DNA from: Rhabdochlamydiaceae bacterium
GTDB lineage: Bacteria; Chlamydiota; Chlamydiia; Chlamydiales; Rhabdochlamydiaceae
Assembly: GCA_019745395.1 (NCBI GenBank)
Contig: JAIETG010000022.1
Span: 62,001 to 126,000 of the forward strand
DNA length: 64,000 nt
Reading direction: 5' to 3'
Shown here: positions 9,561 through 18,828 of the stretch, one piece after another
How the letters are laid out: every line of letters starts with the position of its first letter
Numbering within the stretch: the stretch's first letter is position 1
Position numbers and translations under genes: made by a program
The notes under the pieces: model-generated
Told to the model about the DNA's origin: nothing
Database searches by the model: none
Seen by the model: the letters and a program-made list of their open reading frames with translations, nothing else

Positions 9561-10283
9561 CTATTTTATCATAGGCCCATAGATGGCGTATTCTGCATGC
9601 TTCATGTAGGCCCAACGACGGTCTCCATACGACCAGTGCCAGAACTCTCCGGAGTAGTTCACAAAATCTGCTGCAGATAGCGCTTTTGCCATGATGTCTC
9701 GATTTTTACGAGCATCAACGGATATGGAATCTGAGTTCGTTCTCATGGCTTTTTCATTTTGAAAGGGATAGTCTAGATCAACTCCCATATCAACTGGAAT
9801 GCCTTCCAGATTGATAAGAATTATATCAATGGCGGCTCCTGTGGAATGAGGAGGGACATTTATTTGGTTTTCCCAAGTTTTTACAGGCGCTACAAATTTA
9901 GAGGTCTCTAAAAATAGTTCCTTTTCATCCATCGAGGGCATTTGCTCTTTCAATTTTGCGTATTGTTTAGCAAATAGCTGTTCTTGAACTCTTAAGCTGC
10001 GTAATCCGACAAGTAGTTGAAATCTCAATCCGTAAGGTAGTAATTCTTGAGCTTCGCATATTTTTTTATATATGGTTTCACGTACTTGGGTGCAATCCGG
10101 ATTTTTTAATAACATGGATTCATCATAGGCAATGATCGTTTGATCTCTTAAATCGATCAGAGGCTCTCCATTTTCTTTAATGGGAACTTCTCGGATGAAG
10201 GGGGTAATCGCAATATCTGAAGCTAATACCTGTATGATAGATCCTGTAGATAGTAATAAAAGGAAAGCCAAGCGGATGATCAA
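9561..10283 (-). CDS. Exported D-alanyl-D-alanine dipeptidase, VanX/DdpX type (M15D)
   Basis: Members hydrolyse the D-Ala-D-Ala dipeptide using zinc, in cell-wall turnover or, for VanX itself, in glycopeptide resistance. The 240-aa product starts with a signal peptide (about 1-21), so it should act in the periplasm. Family motifs are present: HSTGAAID with the zinc ligands H146 and D153, and EFWHWSYG with the catalytic E213 and ligand H216. The start is a TTG with GAGG 5 nt upstream. No vanH or vanA homologue lies nearby, so peptidoglycan recycling or remodelling is more likely than drug resistance. Chlamydiae make a thin or transient peptidoglycan, which makes a periplasmic D-Ala-D-Ala dipeptidase of interest. 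Confidence 0.85.
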   Translation of the reverse strand: MIIRLAFLLLLSTGSIIQVLASDIAITPFIREVPIKENGEPLIDLRDQTIIAYDESMLLKNPDCTQVRETIYKKICEAQELLPYGLRFQLLVGLRSLRVQEQLFAKQYAKLKEQMPSMDEKELFLETSKFVAPVKTWENQINVPPHSTGAAIDIILINLEGIPVDMGVDLDYPFQNEKAMRTNSDSISVDARKNRDIMAKALSAADFVNYSGEFWHWSYGDRRWAYMKHAEYAIYGPMIK

Positions 10284-10346
10284 GGTAACCTCGCTTATTA
10301 AAATTCAGAATTTTATGTGGATAAAGGTATGGAATCAAGGTGAAAA

Positions 10347-11558
10347 TTAGGCTTGGGGAAAAGGAACACCTTCGATATTTTTGGCTATAGGAGTTAATTT
10401 TAATAATAGCTTCTTGTGATGCTCTTCGAAAAAATCTAATGTCTCTAATTTTCTATGGCATTCATCGTAGTATGCATTAATTTTTTCATCGAAATCCTTT
10501 CTCATCTTTTGCACTTCTGCAAGCTCTTTTTCTAAGTATCTTATAGAAGAAAAGGCTATAACGGAATGTACTAAGGGAAGGACTCCTAAACTTAAAATGC
10601 TGGAGGCAATTTTCCACTGGGATAATTTGGGAGAGGAAGTTTTTTCGTAATCACTTTTTATTTGTTTATGGAACTCTTCAAGTCCAGGTAAGCTGGCCCG
10701 TTTGAGAATGTTTTTATGAGAATTTGTTTCACTGAGGGATTCTAATAAAACAAACAGTCCAACTCTTGCACATTTTTCAATGCTGGCTCTTGGAACAAAG
10801 GGATGAGGCTTTTTCGTTGTCATAAGAGAAAAAGGTTCCGTATCAACTATTGCTAGTTTCCCATCTGGGGTAAGGCGTAAATTGCGAACCGCTGGATCAA
10901 CCCATCCGGTTTTTTGCACTAGGGTCGATATTTTTTTTGCCAACTCTCTTTGTTGTTTTACATCCATCTTTAGGAGGGCTTGGGAGGTGTTTTCTTCGCT
11001 CAAAACATTAAGTTTTTCTGAAAGTATGCAATATTTTTGGGTGGGATCTGTGATTCCTTGTGTATCGGCAAATGTAACTAGCCTTTTTTTCGGAAGCACA
11101 ACTTCTATGTTTTCTTCTTTGGCAATTTTTGCAATTCGATCCGCCATTTCTATTCTTAAAAGACTATCTTCGGGAACGTGGAAAGAGGTTTCTTTTTTTT
11201 CATTCATCGGACCTCTTATAAATCGATTTTTAGAAAGAGGGTTTGCTCCTGATTTTATAATCCATCCTGGCAGGTCTGGATGCTCAACTATGGGTTTGGA
11301 TTTGCTGAGTACTTTAAAGCCGTGATCATTAAGAGTTTTTACTCTTTTTTCTGTTACTGTACGATCATAAGTTATGGGCTGGCCAAGAGCTTTTTGTACT
11401 TCTGGACACGAAATAAGTCTCTGAGCAGTTTGAGCAAGTTCGGGGTTTTCATTTCTCATTAAGTGCTTTGATAGAGATTCATCGCTGAGATCAACGGGAG
11501 ATACGTAACTATTGATGTAGTAAAAAGACTTGAAAAAGTCAAAAAAAGTTGGAGTCAA
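10347..11558 (-). CDS. Protein-kinase-like protein with C-terminal hydrophobic and coiled region
   Basis: Function unknown. The 403-aa product starts at a TTG preceded by GGAAGGAT at good spacing; the next in-frame ATG is 33 codons later. The middle reads like a diverged kinase fold: WIIKSG (possible ATP-anchoring Lys), a helix RIEMADRIAKIAKEENI, then WVDPAVRNLRL-x-PDGKLAIVDTEP. The last resembles a catalytic loop (D...N) followed by a DFG-like DTE. About residues 310-335 are hydrophobic, and the C-terminal 70 residues are a charged helix or coiled coil. It could be an active kinase, a pseudokinase or an effector. It is divergent from the upstream region and has no obvious operon partner. Confidence 0.6.
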   Translation of the reverse strand: MTPTFFDFFKSFYYINSYVSPVDLSDESLSKHLMRNENPELAQTAQRLISCPEVQKALGQPITYDRTVTEKRVKTLNDHGFKVLSKSKPIVEHPDLPGWIIKSGANPLSKNRFIRGPMNEKKETSFHVPEDSLLRIEMADRIAKIAKEENIEVVLPKKRLVTFADTQGITDPTQKYCILSEKLNVLSEENTSQALLKMDVKQQRELAKKISTLVQKTGWVDPAVRNLRLTPDGKLAIVDTEPFSLMTTKKPHPFVPRASIEKCARVGLFVLLESLSETNSHKNILKRASLPGLEEFHKQIKSDYEKTSSPKLSQWKIASSILSLGVLPLVHSVIAFSSIRYLEKELAEVQKMRKDFDEKINAYYDECHRKLETLDFFEEHHKKLLLKLTPIAKNIEGVPFPQA

Positions 11559-11763
11559 GATCCTTCCACATTTGAAATGATTAGTTTTATTTTGCTGTCA
11601 ATGGTAGTTTGTAATTGTGTTTTATTGCAATTTTAAAAATCGTTTGATTTTTCAATGCGAATATTGTGAATTTTTATTTAATTTATTGTTGCTGATAAAG
11701 GGGAAAAAGCGAGTGTCCAAGCCTTTTTACGAAAGGCTTGGATAGGTGAAAATTGGAACGGGA

Positions 11764-13113
11764 TTAGGTTCTAGTCCCAGGAGTTTTAGGTCTATTATAG
11801 GAATCTATAAAATGGGCTGGAATTTCACTTTCCATTTGTAAAAACGAAGGTCCTTGATCTTCCTCATCCAGATTTAAAGGCATCGACTCCTCATATATTA
11901 CACTGAAGCGTTGTAGCTCAGATTTCCAATGAGAAATTTCCTCTAAAAAGGTTTTTTTAGTTTCCCTGTCGGCTTCGTTGTAGAGTTCTAAACGATTAAT
12001 TTGCCTAAGATGGATGTCACAGAATTTTTTTGCTGCTGTGATCTCTTTTTTTATATTTAATAGATCTTCTGGCATAACAACATCTATTCCACATTTTTCT
12101 AATCGATCAATATTTATTGCTATTTTTATAAATTGATCTCTTAATGCATCCATCGCCCTTGAGATGCCTTGGAATTGAGTTGTTTGATGTTTTTGAGCTT
12201 GAACTTGCTCTTTTTTCAGGTCTACTTGAAGTTTTTTCCAACTTGCATAGGTTGTTACGATATTTTCACATTGGAAAATTGCATCATCAATGTCTGTTGT
12301 GTCGTTTAGGCGTTTTAAATTTGCAATAACGCTAGATAGTTTTTGACATTCTAGGTCATATTCAGGATTGTCAAATGTCAGTGTTTCCAAGCTGCTACGA
12401 ATCGCTTGTGTATAACTTATTGCGATGTTTTTGTATTGGGTTGTTGCCTCAGGAAGGTATGATGCCTCAGCAACGCGAGATTGGTAAATATCTTCTATTA
12501 CCCATTTCAAACTTTTATGAATTTTGGATAGTTCTTGAAATTGCTGATCATATTCAGGAATGTCAAATGAGGTTTGCCGCAGGATGTCTGACGTGTTTTC
12601 AAACATAGCTAGAAGTTCACTAGGGGGCTGCGCTATTAGATCTTCTGTTGATAAATCTTCTTCATATTGAGGGCCTTCTGACAGAGAAGATCCTTTAATA
12701 GATGTAAACATACTGCTCATACTTCTAAGAATTCCAAACCCGTTACTTCCTTCTCCTGATGGTTCTTCTTCTGCACGAAAAGCGCCTGGCATCGGGGATC
12801 CTTTTCCACTAACAGAGGCCCAGAAAGTGCTCATGCTTCTGCTGATTCCGAACCCTTTTTTAGCACTGCTTGGGCTCTCAGCATTTGGGCCTGGACTTGG
12901 ATTTTGGCTAGGATGGGAAATCGTAAGAGGGGTCGTACCTGTTGTAAGCCGATTTCTTGCAAGTTCTCCTATGTTAGCTCCAGATCCAGTTCTGCTTATA
13001 GAATTGAAGGGAATATTAGGACTAATTCGCACGCAATGTTCTCGGTCACTACTTGGGCTAATTCGTATGCGATTTCCTGCCGCAGGAGGTGGCGTTGAGG
13101 ATGTTAAATTCAT
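11764..13113 (-). CDS. Ser/Pro-rich N-terminus plus helical C-terminus, effector-like
   Basis: Not recognised; 449 aa. The first ~150 residues are disordered, rich in Ser, Pro and Gly, and contain short repeats. RIRISPS and CVRISPN recur near the N-terminus. A ~20-residue element recurs at about 90 and 125: GFGISRSMSTFWAS and GFGILRSMSSMFTS. Residues about 165-430 are helical with heptad-like stretches. There is no signal peptide or transmembrane segment. It is monocistronic. The 389-aa product at 36044-37213 has a similar order (polar N-terminus, acidic linker with EED-L-ED, helical C-terminus) but no clear identity. A secreted effector is a reasonable guess and no more. Confidence 0.65.
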   Translation of the reverse strand: MNLTSSTPPPAAGNRIRISPSSDREHCVRISPNIPFNSISRTGSGANIGELARNRLTTGTTPLTISHPSQNPSPGPNAESPSSAKKGFGISRSMSTFWASVSGKGSPMPGAFRAEEEPSGEGSNGFGILRSMSSMFTSIKGSSLSEGPQYEEDLSTEDLIAQPPSELLAMFENTSDILRQTSFDIPEYDQQFQELSKIHKSLKWVIEDIYQSRVAEASYLPEATTQYKNIAISYTQAIRSSLETLTFDNPEYDLECQKLSSVIANLKRLNDTTDIDDAIFQCENIVTTYASWKKLQVDLKKEQVQAQKHQTTQFQGISRAMDALRDQFIKIAINIDRLEKCGIDVVMPEDLLNIKKEITAAKKFCDIHLRQINRLELYNEADRETKKTFLEEISHWKSELQRFSVIYEESMPLNLDEEDQGPSFLQMESEIPAHFIDSYNRPKTPGTRT

Positions 13114-13271
13114 GAAATATTAACCTTTGAAATAAAATTTAACGCAATTATACGTTGTTGTGAAATTAAAAACAAAGGTGTTTGTTTTTTTAATTATTGT
13201 ATTTTGTGTCTGGATTTTTTTGTTTTTAAATTCTTACGTTTAGTCAATTATGAGATTTTTTGGGAAGTTTA

Positions 13272-14003
13272 TCAAATCTGATTTTGCGTATTTAGTGCAA
13301 AAGATGCCAAAGATAGAGCGCAGATCGCAGCTGTGTCTGTACGTAAAATATTGTTATGCAGCTTGATCCCTTTCATGTGCAGATTCTTTTCTAAGTGCAA
13401 TACTTCTTTTTCTTGAAGTCCTTTTTCAGGGCCAATCACAATGAGAAAAGAATCGGAATTCAGAGAGTTGGGAAAAGAGATGGCACTTTGTCTGGTATCT
13501 CCAAAAAAAGCATTTGTGGGAATATTTTCTGAAGTCCACTTAAGTAAAGGAGGCAAGAGGATGATCTTAGGCATAAAGAGCCTTCCACATTGCTTCATGG
13601 CAGAAAGGGCGATATGGTGAAGTCTTTCAAGTCCTGATGGGGAGACTTCTTTTTTTTCACTAAAAGTACCAGGAAAGAGCCATAGTTCTGTCACGCCAAG
13701 CTCTACACTTTTTTCTATGATGTATTCTAATCTAGGAAGCCTAGGAAGCGCTTGCGCTAAAACTAAGCGGTGTGAAGGCGTTATATCAGTCTGTATAGAT
13801 GTAACACAAAGAGATGCTCGATGCTTGTCTAAGGAAGTAATCTCAGCTTCTGCTAAAGATCCCATACCATTGATAAGTTCTATAGTTTCTCCGGCCTTTA
13901 ATCTCATGACGTGAGCTAAGTGATGGAACTCCTCTTTTTCTAAAAAAAGAGGTTCATTTTTATCAAAAAAGGGTACTTGAATATAAAAACGGTTATCGGG
14001 CAT
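13272..14003 (-). CDS. rsmE: 16S rRNA m3U1498 methyltransferase RsmE
   Basis: Transfers a methyl group from SAM to N3 of U1498 in 16S rRNA, in the assembled 30S subunit. It has the family length (243 aa), with an N-terminal PUA-like barrel (about 1-70) and a C-terminal SPOUT knot. Knot motifs are GPEKGL at 191-196 and LRTDTAA at 220-226. Most homologues have GPEGG and LRTETA, so these are slight variants. It overlaps the upstream acyltransferase by 11 nt and is probably the last gene of the cdaA-ybbR-lpxL-rsmE run. Confidence 0.93.
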   Translation of the reverse strand: MPDNRFYIQVPFFDKNEPLFLEKEEFHHLAHVMRLKAGETIELINGMGSLAEAEITSLDKHRASLCVTSIQTDITPSHRLVLAQALPRLPRLEYIIEKSVELGVTELWLFPGTFSEKKEVSPSGLERLHHIALSAMKQCGRLFMPKIILLPPLLKWTSENIPTNAFFGDTRQSAISFPNSLNSDSFLIVIGPEKGLQEKEVLHLEKNLHMKGIKLHNNILRTDTAAICALSLASFALNTQNQI

Positions 14004-15264
14004 TTAGGATCACCTGTCGCAGTTGTGAGGAAAGGCTTTCTTTAGGTAATCCTGAAAGATAGGCCAATTTTTCTAAGGTAAGGACTTCAAAAGCTGCTAA
14101 CCGCAGAAAGTGTCTTGTTAAGCTTTTGTCATGAGTAAAATTAAAGACGAGTTTAAATCGATAGTCTTTGATTTTGAGCTCCTTGTTTTTTGTGTAGCGA
14201 ATGACTGTGGCTTGAAATCCTGAAGGGAGAGGCATATTTTCGGGAGCATAGAGGGTCAAAAGTTCGGTAGGATACAGCTCTCTGAGTGTCTGTAAAAAAG
14301 GAATCCAAAGATCCTGTAGGTTTTCATCTTGGGGTAAAAAGACGGCAAGGCAGTCCATTCGATACCGTTTTTTTTGTTTTCCTGGAAAGTCTTTATGTCC
14401 TTGATGTTTCCATTTGTTATGCTGCCAAAGCCATTGTTCAGGATGCTTTTTAATCGTTTCTTGCAAAATTTGCAGAGTTTTCAACATGAGTCTTTGAACA
14501 TCTTCTTCCATGCTTTTACTTTCATCAGGCCAAAAAGCGGGGGAGTATTGAATCTCGTAACGCCCTTCTTTTCTGACCGTAGTTGCTACAATCATCGGAG
14601 CCCCTGTTTTATGAGATAAAATAGCAGGAAGAGGGGATGTGAAAGCGGGACGTCCTAAGAAAGAAGAAGAAAAACCTCCCTCTGGCAAGGCTTGATCTCC
14701 AACAATTCCTAAAAAGGCTCCTCGTTTTAAAGCTCGGAGGCCTTCTTTGACCGATTGTTTAGGTTCAATCATTAATCCCCCAAACTTTTGTCTCATTTTC
14801 TGAATCCAGGCATAGAGATATTTATTGGCAATAGGCTGACCTATAGCAACTCCAGGCATACGAGAAGTTCCTTCTAAAAAAAGGACCTCCCAGTTGGCTT
14901 GATGAGCGCAGAAGAAAATAATTCCTTGGCCACTTTGAATGATTTGACTGGCTTCCTCAGGATTTATGCAACAAACTGCTTTATGGATGTTTTTTTCTCG
15001 AGCTAATTTTCCATATTCTAATGCGGTGATTAGGAGATTGGCTAAAGATTCTTTAGCTAATCGCTCGATTTCAGAAAGGGATAAGTGAAGATCACTTGCA
15101 AGCGCAAGATTGCTCAAGGCCATTTTGCGATACTTTATTAATAAGGGAAATATGAGGTAGGCTAGTCTCTTGCCGATGCAGTGGATCCATGCATAGGGAA
15201 GAAGCGAAAAAGGGAAAAGGAACAAACGAATGAGTAAATAGGATGTATAATGGAGCATTCTCAT
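13993..15264 (-). CDS. lpxL: Lipid A acyltransferase, LpxL/HtrB family, with long C-terminal extension
   Basis: Adds the secondary acyl chain to lipid A at the inner face of the cytoplasmic membrane. It has an N-terminal hydrophobic helix (about 6-25) and the LPLAT catalytic H(x4)E box as HQANWE (H121, E126). The downstream blocks GVAIGQPIANKYL and GIVGDQALPEGG are also present. At 423 aa it exceeds the ~300 aa of enteric LpxL. The last ~130 residues are an extra domain, and from memory chlamydial HtrB is also long. The ATG overlaps the ybbR stop codon (ATGA), so the two are translationally coupled. Confidence 0.9.
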   Translation of the reverse strand: MRMLHYTSYLLIRLFLFPFSLLPYAWIHCIGKRLAYLIFPLLIKYRKMALSNLALASDLHLSLSEIERLAKESLANLLITALEYGKLAREKNIHKAVCCINPEEASQIIQSGQGIIFFCAHQANWEVLFLEGTSRMPGVAIGQPIANKYLYAWIQKMRQKFGGLMIEPKQSVKEGLRALKRGAFLGIVGDQALPEGGFSSSFLGRPAFTSPLPAILSHKTGAPMIVATTVRKEGRYEIQYSPAFWPDESKSMEEDVQRLMLKTLQILQETIKKHPEQWLWQHNKWKHQGHKDFPGKQKKRYRMDCLAVFLPQDENLQDLWIPFLQTLRELYPTELLTLYAPENMPLPSGFQATVIRYTKNKELKIKDYRFKLVFNFTHDKSLTRHFLRLAAFEVLTLEKLAYLSGLPKESLSSQLRQVILNAR

Positions 15265-16523
15265 GGAGCTTTAATAGTTTCGATTTCTTCTTCGATATCT
15301 ACAAATTCTCCATTAATTAGAGCCTCGAGGTTAAATCTCTTATCTTCAGATCGGAATAGCTCAAAACGGTTCATGTAGCTTCGAAAACGGTTTCTCAAAT
15401 ATTCTTCCCGAAGGCTTGGTCTCATAGATCGGATGTGTTCATCAGAGACATCGGACATTAACGTGGTGACGTATTCGTTTTCTAGTTGAGGAGAATCAAT
15501 AAATTGCAAGCTCCATTCTAGCGATTGGTTAGTAGTTTTTGGGGCTGCAACGACTACAATTTGAATCCAATCCTTTACGACTTGTAGGAACAAGCGATCC
15601 GTTCCTTTTGCATATAAAGGAGTGTTAATCGTAAATATTCCTAGATGTTCTTGCACCAAATGCGAGGGGCGAATTTGTAAAGAAAGCGGATTTAAACTCG
15701 TACTGTACTGAGGTGGATAGAACATAGATACAGTTAAAGCTGAGTCTAAGGGGGTTAAGCTGTAACGGACAAAATCGATTCGAAGCGCTTGATCCGGGGT
15801 GTCATGGATTTCAATGGGAGTATCGGAAAGTAGAGGGATCTGGATTTGCTTCCATTGGTCGGGAACTAAAAAACTAACAACGCCAGACTGCCCTGCATTT
15901 TGATGGATGGAAAGCGTGTCGAGTTGCGCTCTAGAAATGTCGCTTAAGTTAAATGTAAGCTTTTGCTCTTTGAGTTTTAATCTTCTAATCACTTCTTCAG
16001 GTCCACTGACTTTTACGGTCAGTTGATAGGGCCATACATCCAGAAATTGATAGCCTCTAGGAGCTTCCCCTATAGGTCTAGTGATAGAAACGGGGATCTC
16101 TTCCGTAATTAAATTGGTCATTCGCAAAACGAAGTTAGGCGGATAGATGCGAGAAATGCTGCTTCCTAGATCGATCTCAGGATTGAGTGAGACGAGATTT
16201 TTTTTCGAAATCATATTCGTCCACTGTTCCGGTTTGTCCATCGCATCGATAACGATCTCTAGATCGTTAGAGTGAAGGTCTTCTAATACTTTGCTATTTC
16301 CTACTAAGGTTAAGGTGAGTTTTTTGCTCAGTTTTCCATTGCTTTGCATTCCTTCAATGGTTTTTCCTATAGGTAAATTGATTACTCGTACAGCAATGTT
16401 ATTAATGGTCTTTGTGGTCGTAAGGGAGTGGTTTACAACAAGCCATACGATCATTCCCAGTAAAAGAGCTACCGCTTTGCGTTGCCAGTTAGAAACAAAG
16501 ATCTTGTGTAACAGAGTTTTCAT
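15261..16523 (-). CDS. ybbR: YbbR-domain membrane protein, CdaR-like partner of CdaA
   Basis: YbbR/CdaR proteins bind and modulate the membrane diadenylate cyclase encoded next to them. This protein has one N-terminal transmembrane helix (about 14-30) followed by a large extracytoplasmic part with repeated YbbR-type beta modules, for example ITRPIGEAPRGYQFL. I use the ATG at 16523, which overlaps the cdaA stop (ATGA, coupling), rather than the in-frame GTG at 16535, which has poor spacing. The product is then 420 aa. The order cdaA-ybbR-lpxL matches CT012-CT011-CT010 of C. trachomatis. Confidence 0.88.
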   Translation of the reverse strand: MKTLLHKIFVSNWQRKAVALLLGMIVWLVVNHSLTTTKTINNIAVRVINLPIGKTIEGMQSNGKLSKKLTLTLVGNSKVLEDLHSNDLEIVIDAMDKPEQWTNMISKKNLVSLNPEIDLGSSISRIYPPNFVLRMTNLITEEIPVSITRPIGEAPRGYQFLDVWPYQLTVKVSGPEEVIRRLKLKEQKLTFNLSDISRAQLDTLSIHQNAGQSGVVSFLVPDQWKQIQIPLLSDTPIEIHDTPDQALRIDFVRYSLTPLDSALTVSMFYPPQYSTSLNPLSLQIRPSHLVQEHLGIFTINTPLYAKGTDRLFLQVVKDWIQIVVVAAPKTTNQSLEWSLQFIDSPQLENEYVTTLMSDVSDEHIRSMRPSLREEYLRNRFRSYMNRFELFRSEDKRFNLEALINGEFVDIEEEIETIKAP

Positions 16524-17314
16524 TGTTTGAGCCACTCCGAAAGATGGAAATTGGATTTGCTATCATTGGCAGATGGGGTGAAAATACTTCGGATGATTGC
16601 TTTGAATCGATCGACTTTAACACCTCTTGTCATAACTCCATCTCGAGCAATCGAAACTTTACCGGTTTCTTCGGAGACGATAATGATCAAGGCGTCTGTT
16701 AAATGACTTGCTCCTAAAGCCGCTCTATGTCGAGTTCCCATGGAACGTGTCAATTGAGAACTATCTTCGGCTAAAGGTAAGATTACAGAAGCTGCGACGA
16801 TCTTAAAATCTCGTAAAATGATTGCTCCATCATGGAGAGGAGTTGAAGTAACGAACAGCGTTTCTAAAAGCTCTGAAGAAAAATCGGCATTCAGCTTAAC
16901 GGCTTTGTTGGCAAATTCATCGAGAAGATCCTCGTGCTCTAAGACAATTAGAGCTCCAATATGCTTTTCTGCAAGTCGGTATACGGAACTTGCTAATTGA
17001 TCTAAGAACTTATCGTATTCTGTGACTTCTTTTACTCGTTTTGCTTTCAAGCTGAGTTTGGAAAGGGCTACACGAAGCTCTGGCTGGAATATGATCAAAA
17101 TCGCAATGACGGCTACGTTGGCTACTAGTAGCATGATCTTATGTAAGATCGGGAAATTTAACCAGGAAGAGACCGCAAACATGACAAGGAAAGCGCATAA
17201 ACCCCATACGAGATCCATAGAACGAGTGTTCCAAAAAAAGGAAAGGAGGTAGTTGATCATAATCGAGATCACGGCAATTTCTAAGATGGGAATAAGAAAA
17301 TGCAATGCTGGCAT
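16520..17314 (-). CDS. cdaA: Membrane diadenylate cyclase (c-di-AMP synthase)
   Basis: Condenses two ATP into cyclic di-AMP. Three N-terminal transmembrane helices (about 5-80) precede a coiled linker and the DAC domain. Both active-site motifs are intact: D162-G163-A164 in LHDGAIIL and R195-H196-R197 in GTRHRAALG. At 264 aa it has the CdaA/DacA length. The Chlamydia homologue (DacA, CT012) makes c-di-AMP that is sensed by host STING. It is the first gene of a coupled set with ybbR and lpxL, transcribed away from cydAB. Confidence 0.95.
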   Translation of the reverse strand: MPALHFLIPILEIAVISIMINYLLSFFWNTRSMDLVWGLCAFLVMFAVSSWLNFPILHKIMLLVANVAVIAILIIFQPELRVALSKLSLKAKRVKEVTEYDKFLDQLASSVYRLAEKHIGALIVLEHEDLLDEFANKAVKLNADFSSELLETLFVTSTPLHDGAIILRDFKIVAASVILPLAEDSSQLTRSMGTRHRAALGASHLTDALIIIVSEETGKVSIARDGVMTRGVKVDRFKAIIRSIFTPSANDSKSNFHLSEWLKQ

Positions 17315-17451
17315 ATGATGAAATACCTCTCTAACTAGATCTCGCTTTTAGCATATGAGTTTAGCGAGTTGCAGGCAATGTTTTTGATTCTTTACTTATT
17401 AAAAGAAGGTTTGTACGATGCTTTCGTGATCAATAATTTTTTGGAAATTTT

Positions 17452-18828
17452 ATGATGGACGTTGTTGTTTTATCTCGGATCCAATTTGCGCTGACAAGCT
17501 CTTTTCACTATATCTATCCTCCTTTGAGTATTGGGCTTGGTCTTATGCTTGTGATTATGGAAGGCATTTATGTCAAAACTCGAAACCCGCTATATAAAAA
17601 AATGGCGCAGTTTTGGACTAAGGTTTTTGGGTTGACATTTGCTTTGGGTGTGGCAACAGGCCTTGTGCAACTTTTTGGATTTGGCACAAATTGGGCTCGA
17701 TATTCCCGTTTTGTTGGCGATGTGTTTGGAAGTGCTTTAGGAGCTGAAGGAGTTTTTGCTTTTTTCTTAGAAGGAGGCTTTATTGGACTTGTGCTATTTG
17801 GCTGGGAAAGAGTCAGCGCAAGGATGCATTATTTTGCTACAATAATGGTTGCTTTAGGAGCTCATTTTAGCGCGATATGGATTGTGGTTGCCAATTCTTG
17901 GATGCAAACACCCGCTGGATTTACGATTGTAGGAGAGGGCCTTGAGGCGAAAGCCGTTGTGACAGATTTTTGGCAGATGGTTTTTAATCCATCCTCTATT
18001 TCAAGGCTTACACACGTTCTCTTAGGATGCTGGCTCTCTGGGATCTTTCTTGTCTTAAGCGTAGGTGCGTACTACTTGTTAAAAAATAAGCATCATCTTT
18101 TTGCAAAAGCCTGTATTCGTTTAGGTCTTATTTGTGCTCCTATTGTTTTGGCTCTTCAGCTTATTTCAGCGGATGATACGGCAAGAGGGGTTGCAAAATA
18201 TCAACCTATTAAGCTAGCTGCTATAGAGGGGATTTATGAAACAAAGCCATACACGCCTTTCAGTGTCCTCGGCTGGGTTGATACAAAAAATGAATCTGTA
18301 AAATCTCTGCAAATTCCAGGAGGCTTAAGTTTTCTGACGTACCGAGATTTTAAAACACCTGTTCCGGGTTTGAAGGAATTTCCTCGCGACGAGTGGCCTA
18401 ATGTTTCTGCTGTATTTCAAACGTATCACTTGATGATTGCTATGTGGGGGTTGATGGCTCTTTGTATTGGAATTTCTTTGGTTCTTTGGAGAAAAGGTAA
18501 GCTGCAAAGTGCTAAATGGACTCTTAGAGCTCTTGTTGCGTCTGTATTGTTTCCTCAAATTGCTAACCAGGCTGGTTGGTTTACTGCGGAGATGGGGCGG
18601 CAACCTTGGCTGGTTTATAAGTTGCTTCGGACAACTCAGGGAGTATCTCCAGCTATTCAATCAGGACAAGTAGTGGGTTCGATCTTAATGTTTATTGTAA
18701 TCTATATCCTTCTTCTAGTGCTTTTTTTATACCTTCTTGATCATAAAATTAAGCATGGCCCTGAAGAAGGGTTGTCTTCTGAGTATAGAGACCCTTATGC
18801 ATCCCAACCCCATCAGGAGCTGCCATGA
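17452..18828 (+). CDS. cydA: Cytochrome bd ubiquinol oxidase subunit I
   Basis: Carries the quinol site and haems of cytochrome bd, a high-affinity terminal oxidase that reduces O2 at the cytoplasmic membrane. The 458-aa protein has the conserved opening LSRIQFALTSSFHYIYPPL (axial His), several transmembrane helices, and the motif GWFTAEMGRQPW. The quinol-binding loop is of the short type. ATG codons at 17452 and 17455 are adjacent, and either could start. It overlaps cydB by 4 nt (ATGA). From memory, C. trachomatis has the same neighbourhood (CT012-CT014). Confidence 0.96.
   Translation: MMDVVVLSRIQFALTSSFHYIYPPLSIGLGLMLVIMEGIYVKTRNPLYKKMAQFWTKVFGLTFALGVATGLVQLFGFGTNWARYSRFVGDVFGSALGAEGVFAFFLEGGFIGLVLFGWERVSARMHYFATIMVALGAHFSAIWIVVANSWMQTPAGFTIVGEGLEAKAVVTDFWQMVFNPSSISRLTHVLLGCWLSGIFLVLSVGAYYLLKNKHHLFAKACIRLGLICAPIVLALQLISADDTARGVAKYQPIKLAAIEGIYETKPYTPFSVLGWVDTKNESVKSLQIPGGLSFLTYRDFKTPVPGLKEFPRDEWPNVSAVFQTYHLMIAMWGLMALCIGISLVLWRKGKLQSAKWTLRALVASVLFPQIANQAGWFTAEMGRQPWLVYKLLRTTQGVSPAIQSGQVVGSILMFIVIYILLLVLFLYLLDHKIKHGPEEGLSSEYRDPYASQPHQELP

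Noticed and set aside
13114-13271. Gene or RNA in the gap between the Ser/Pro-rich protein gene and rsmE
   Set aside because: Only T-rich sequence, with no frame, stem or repeat of note.
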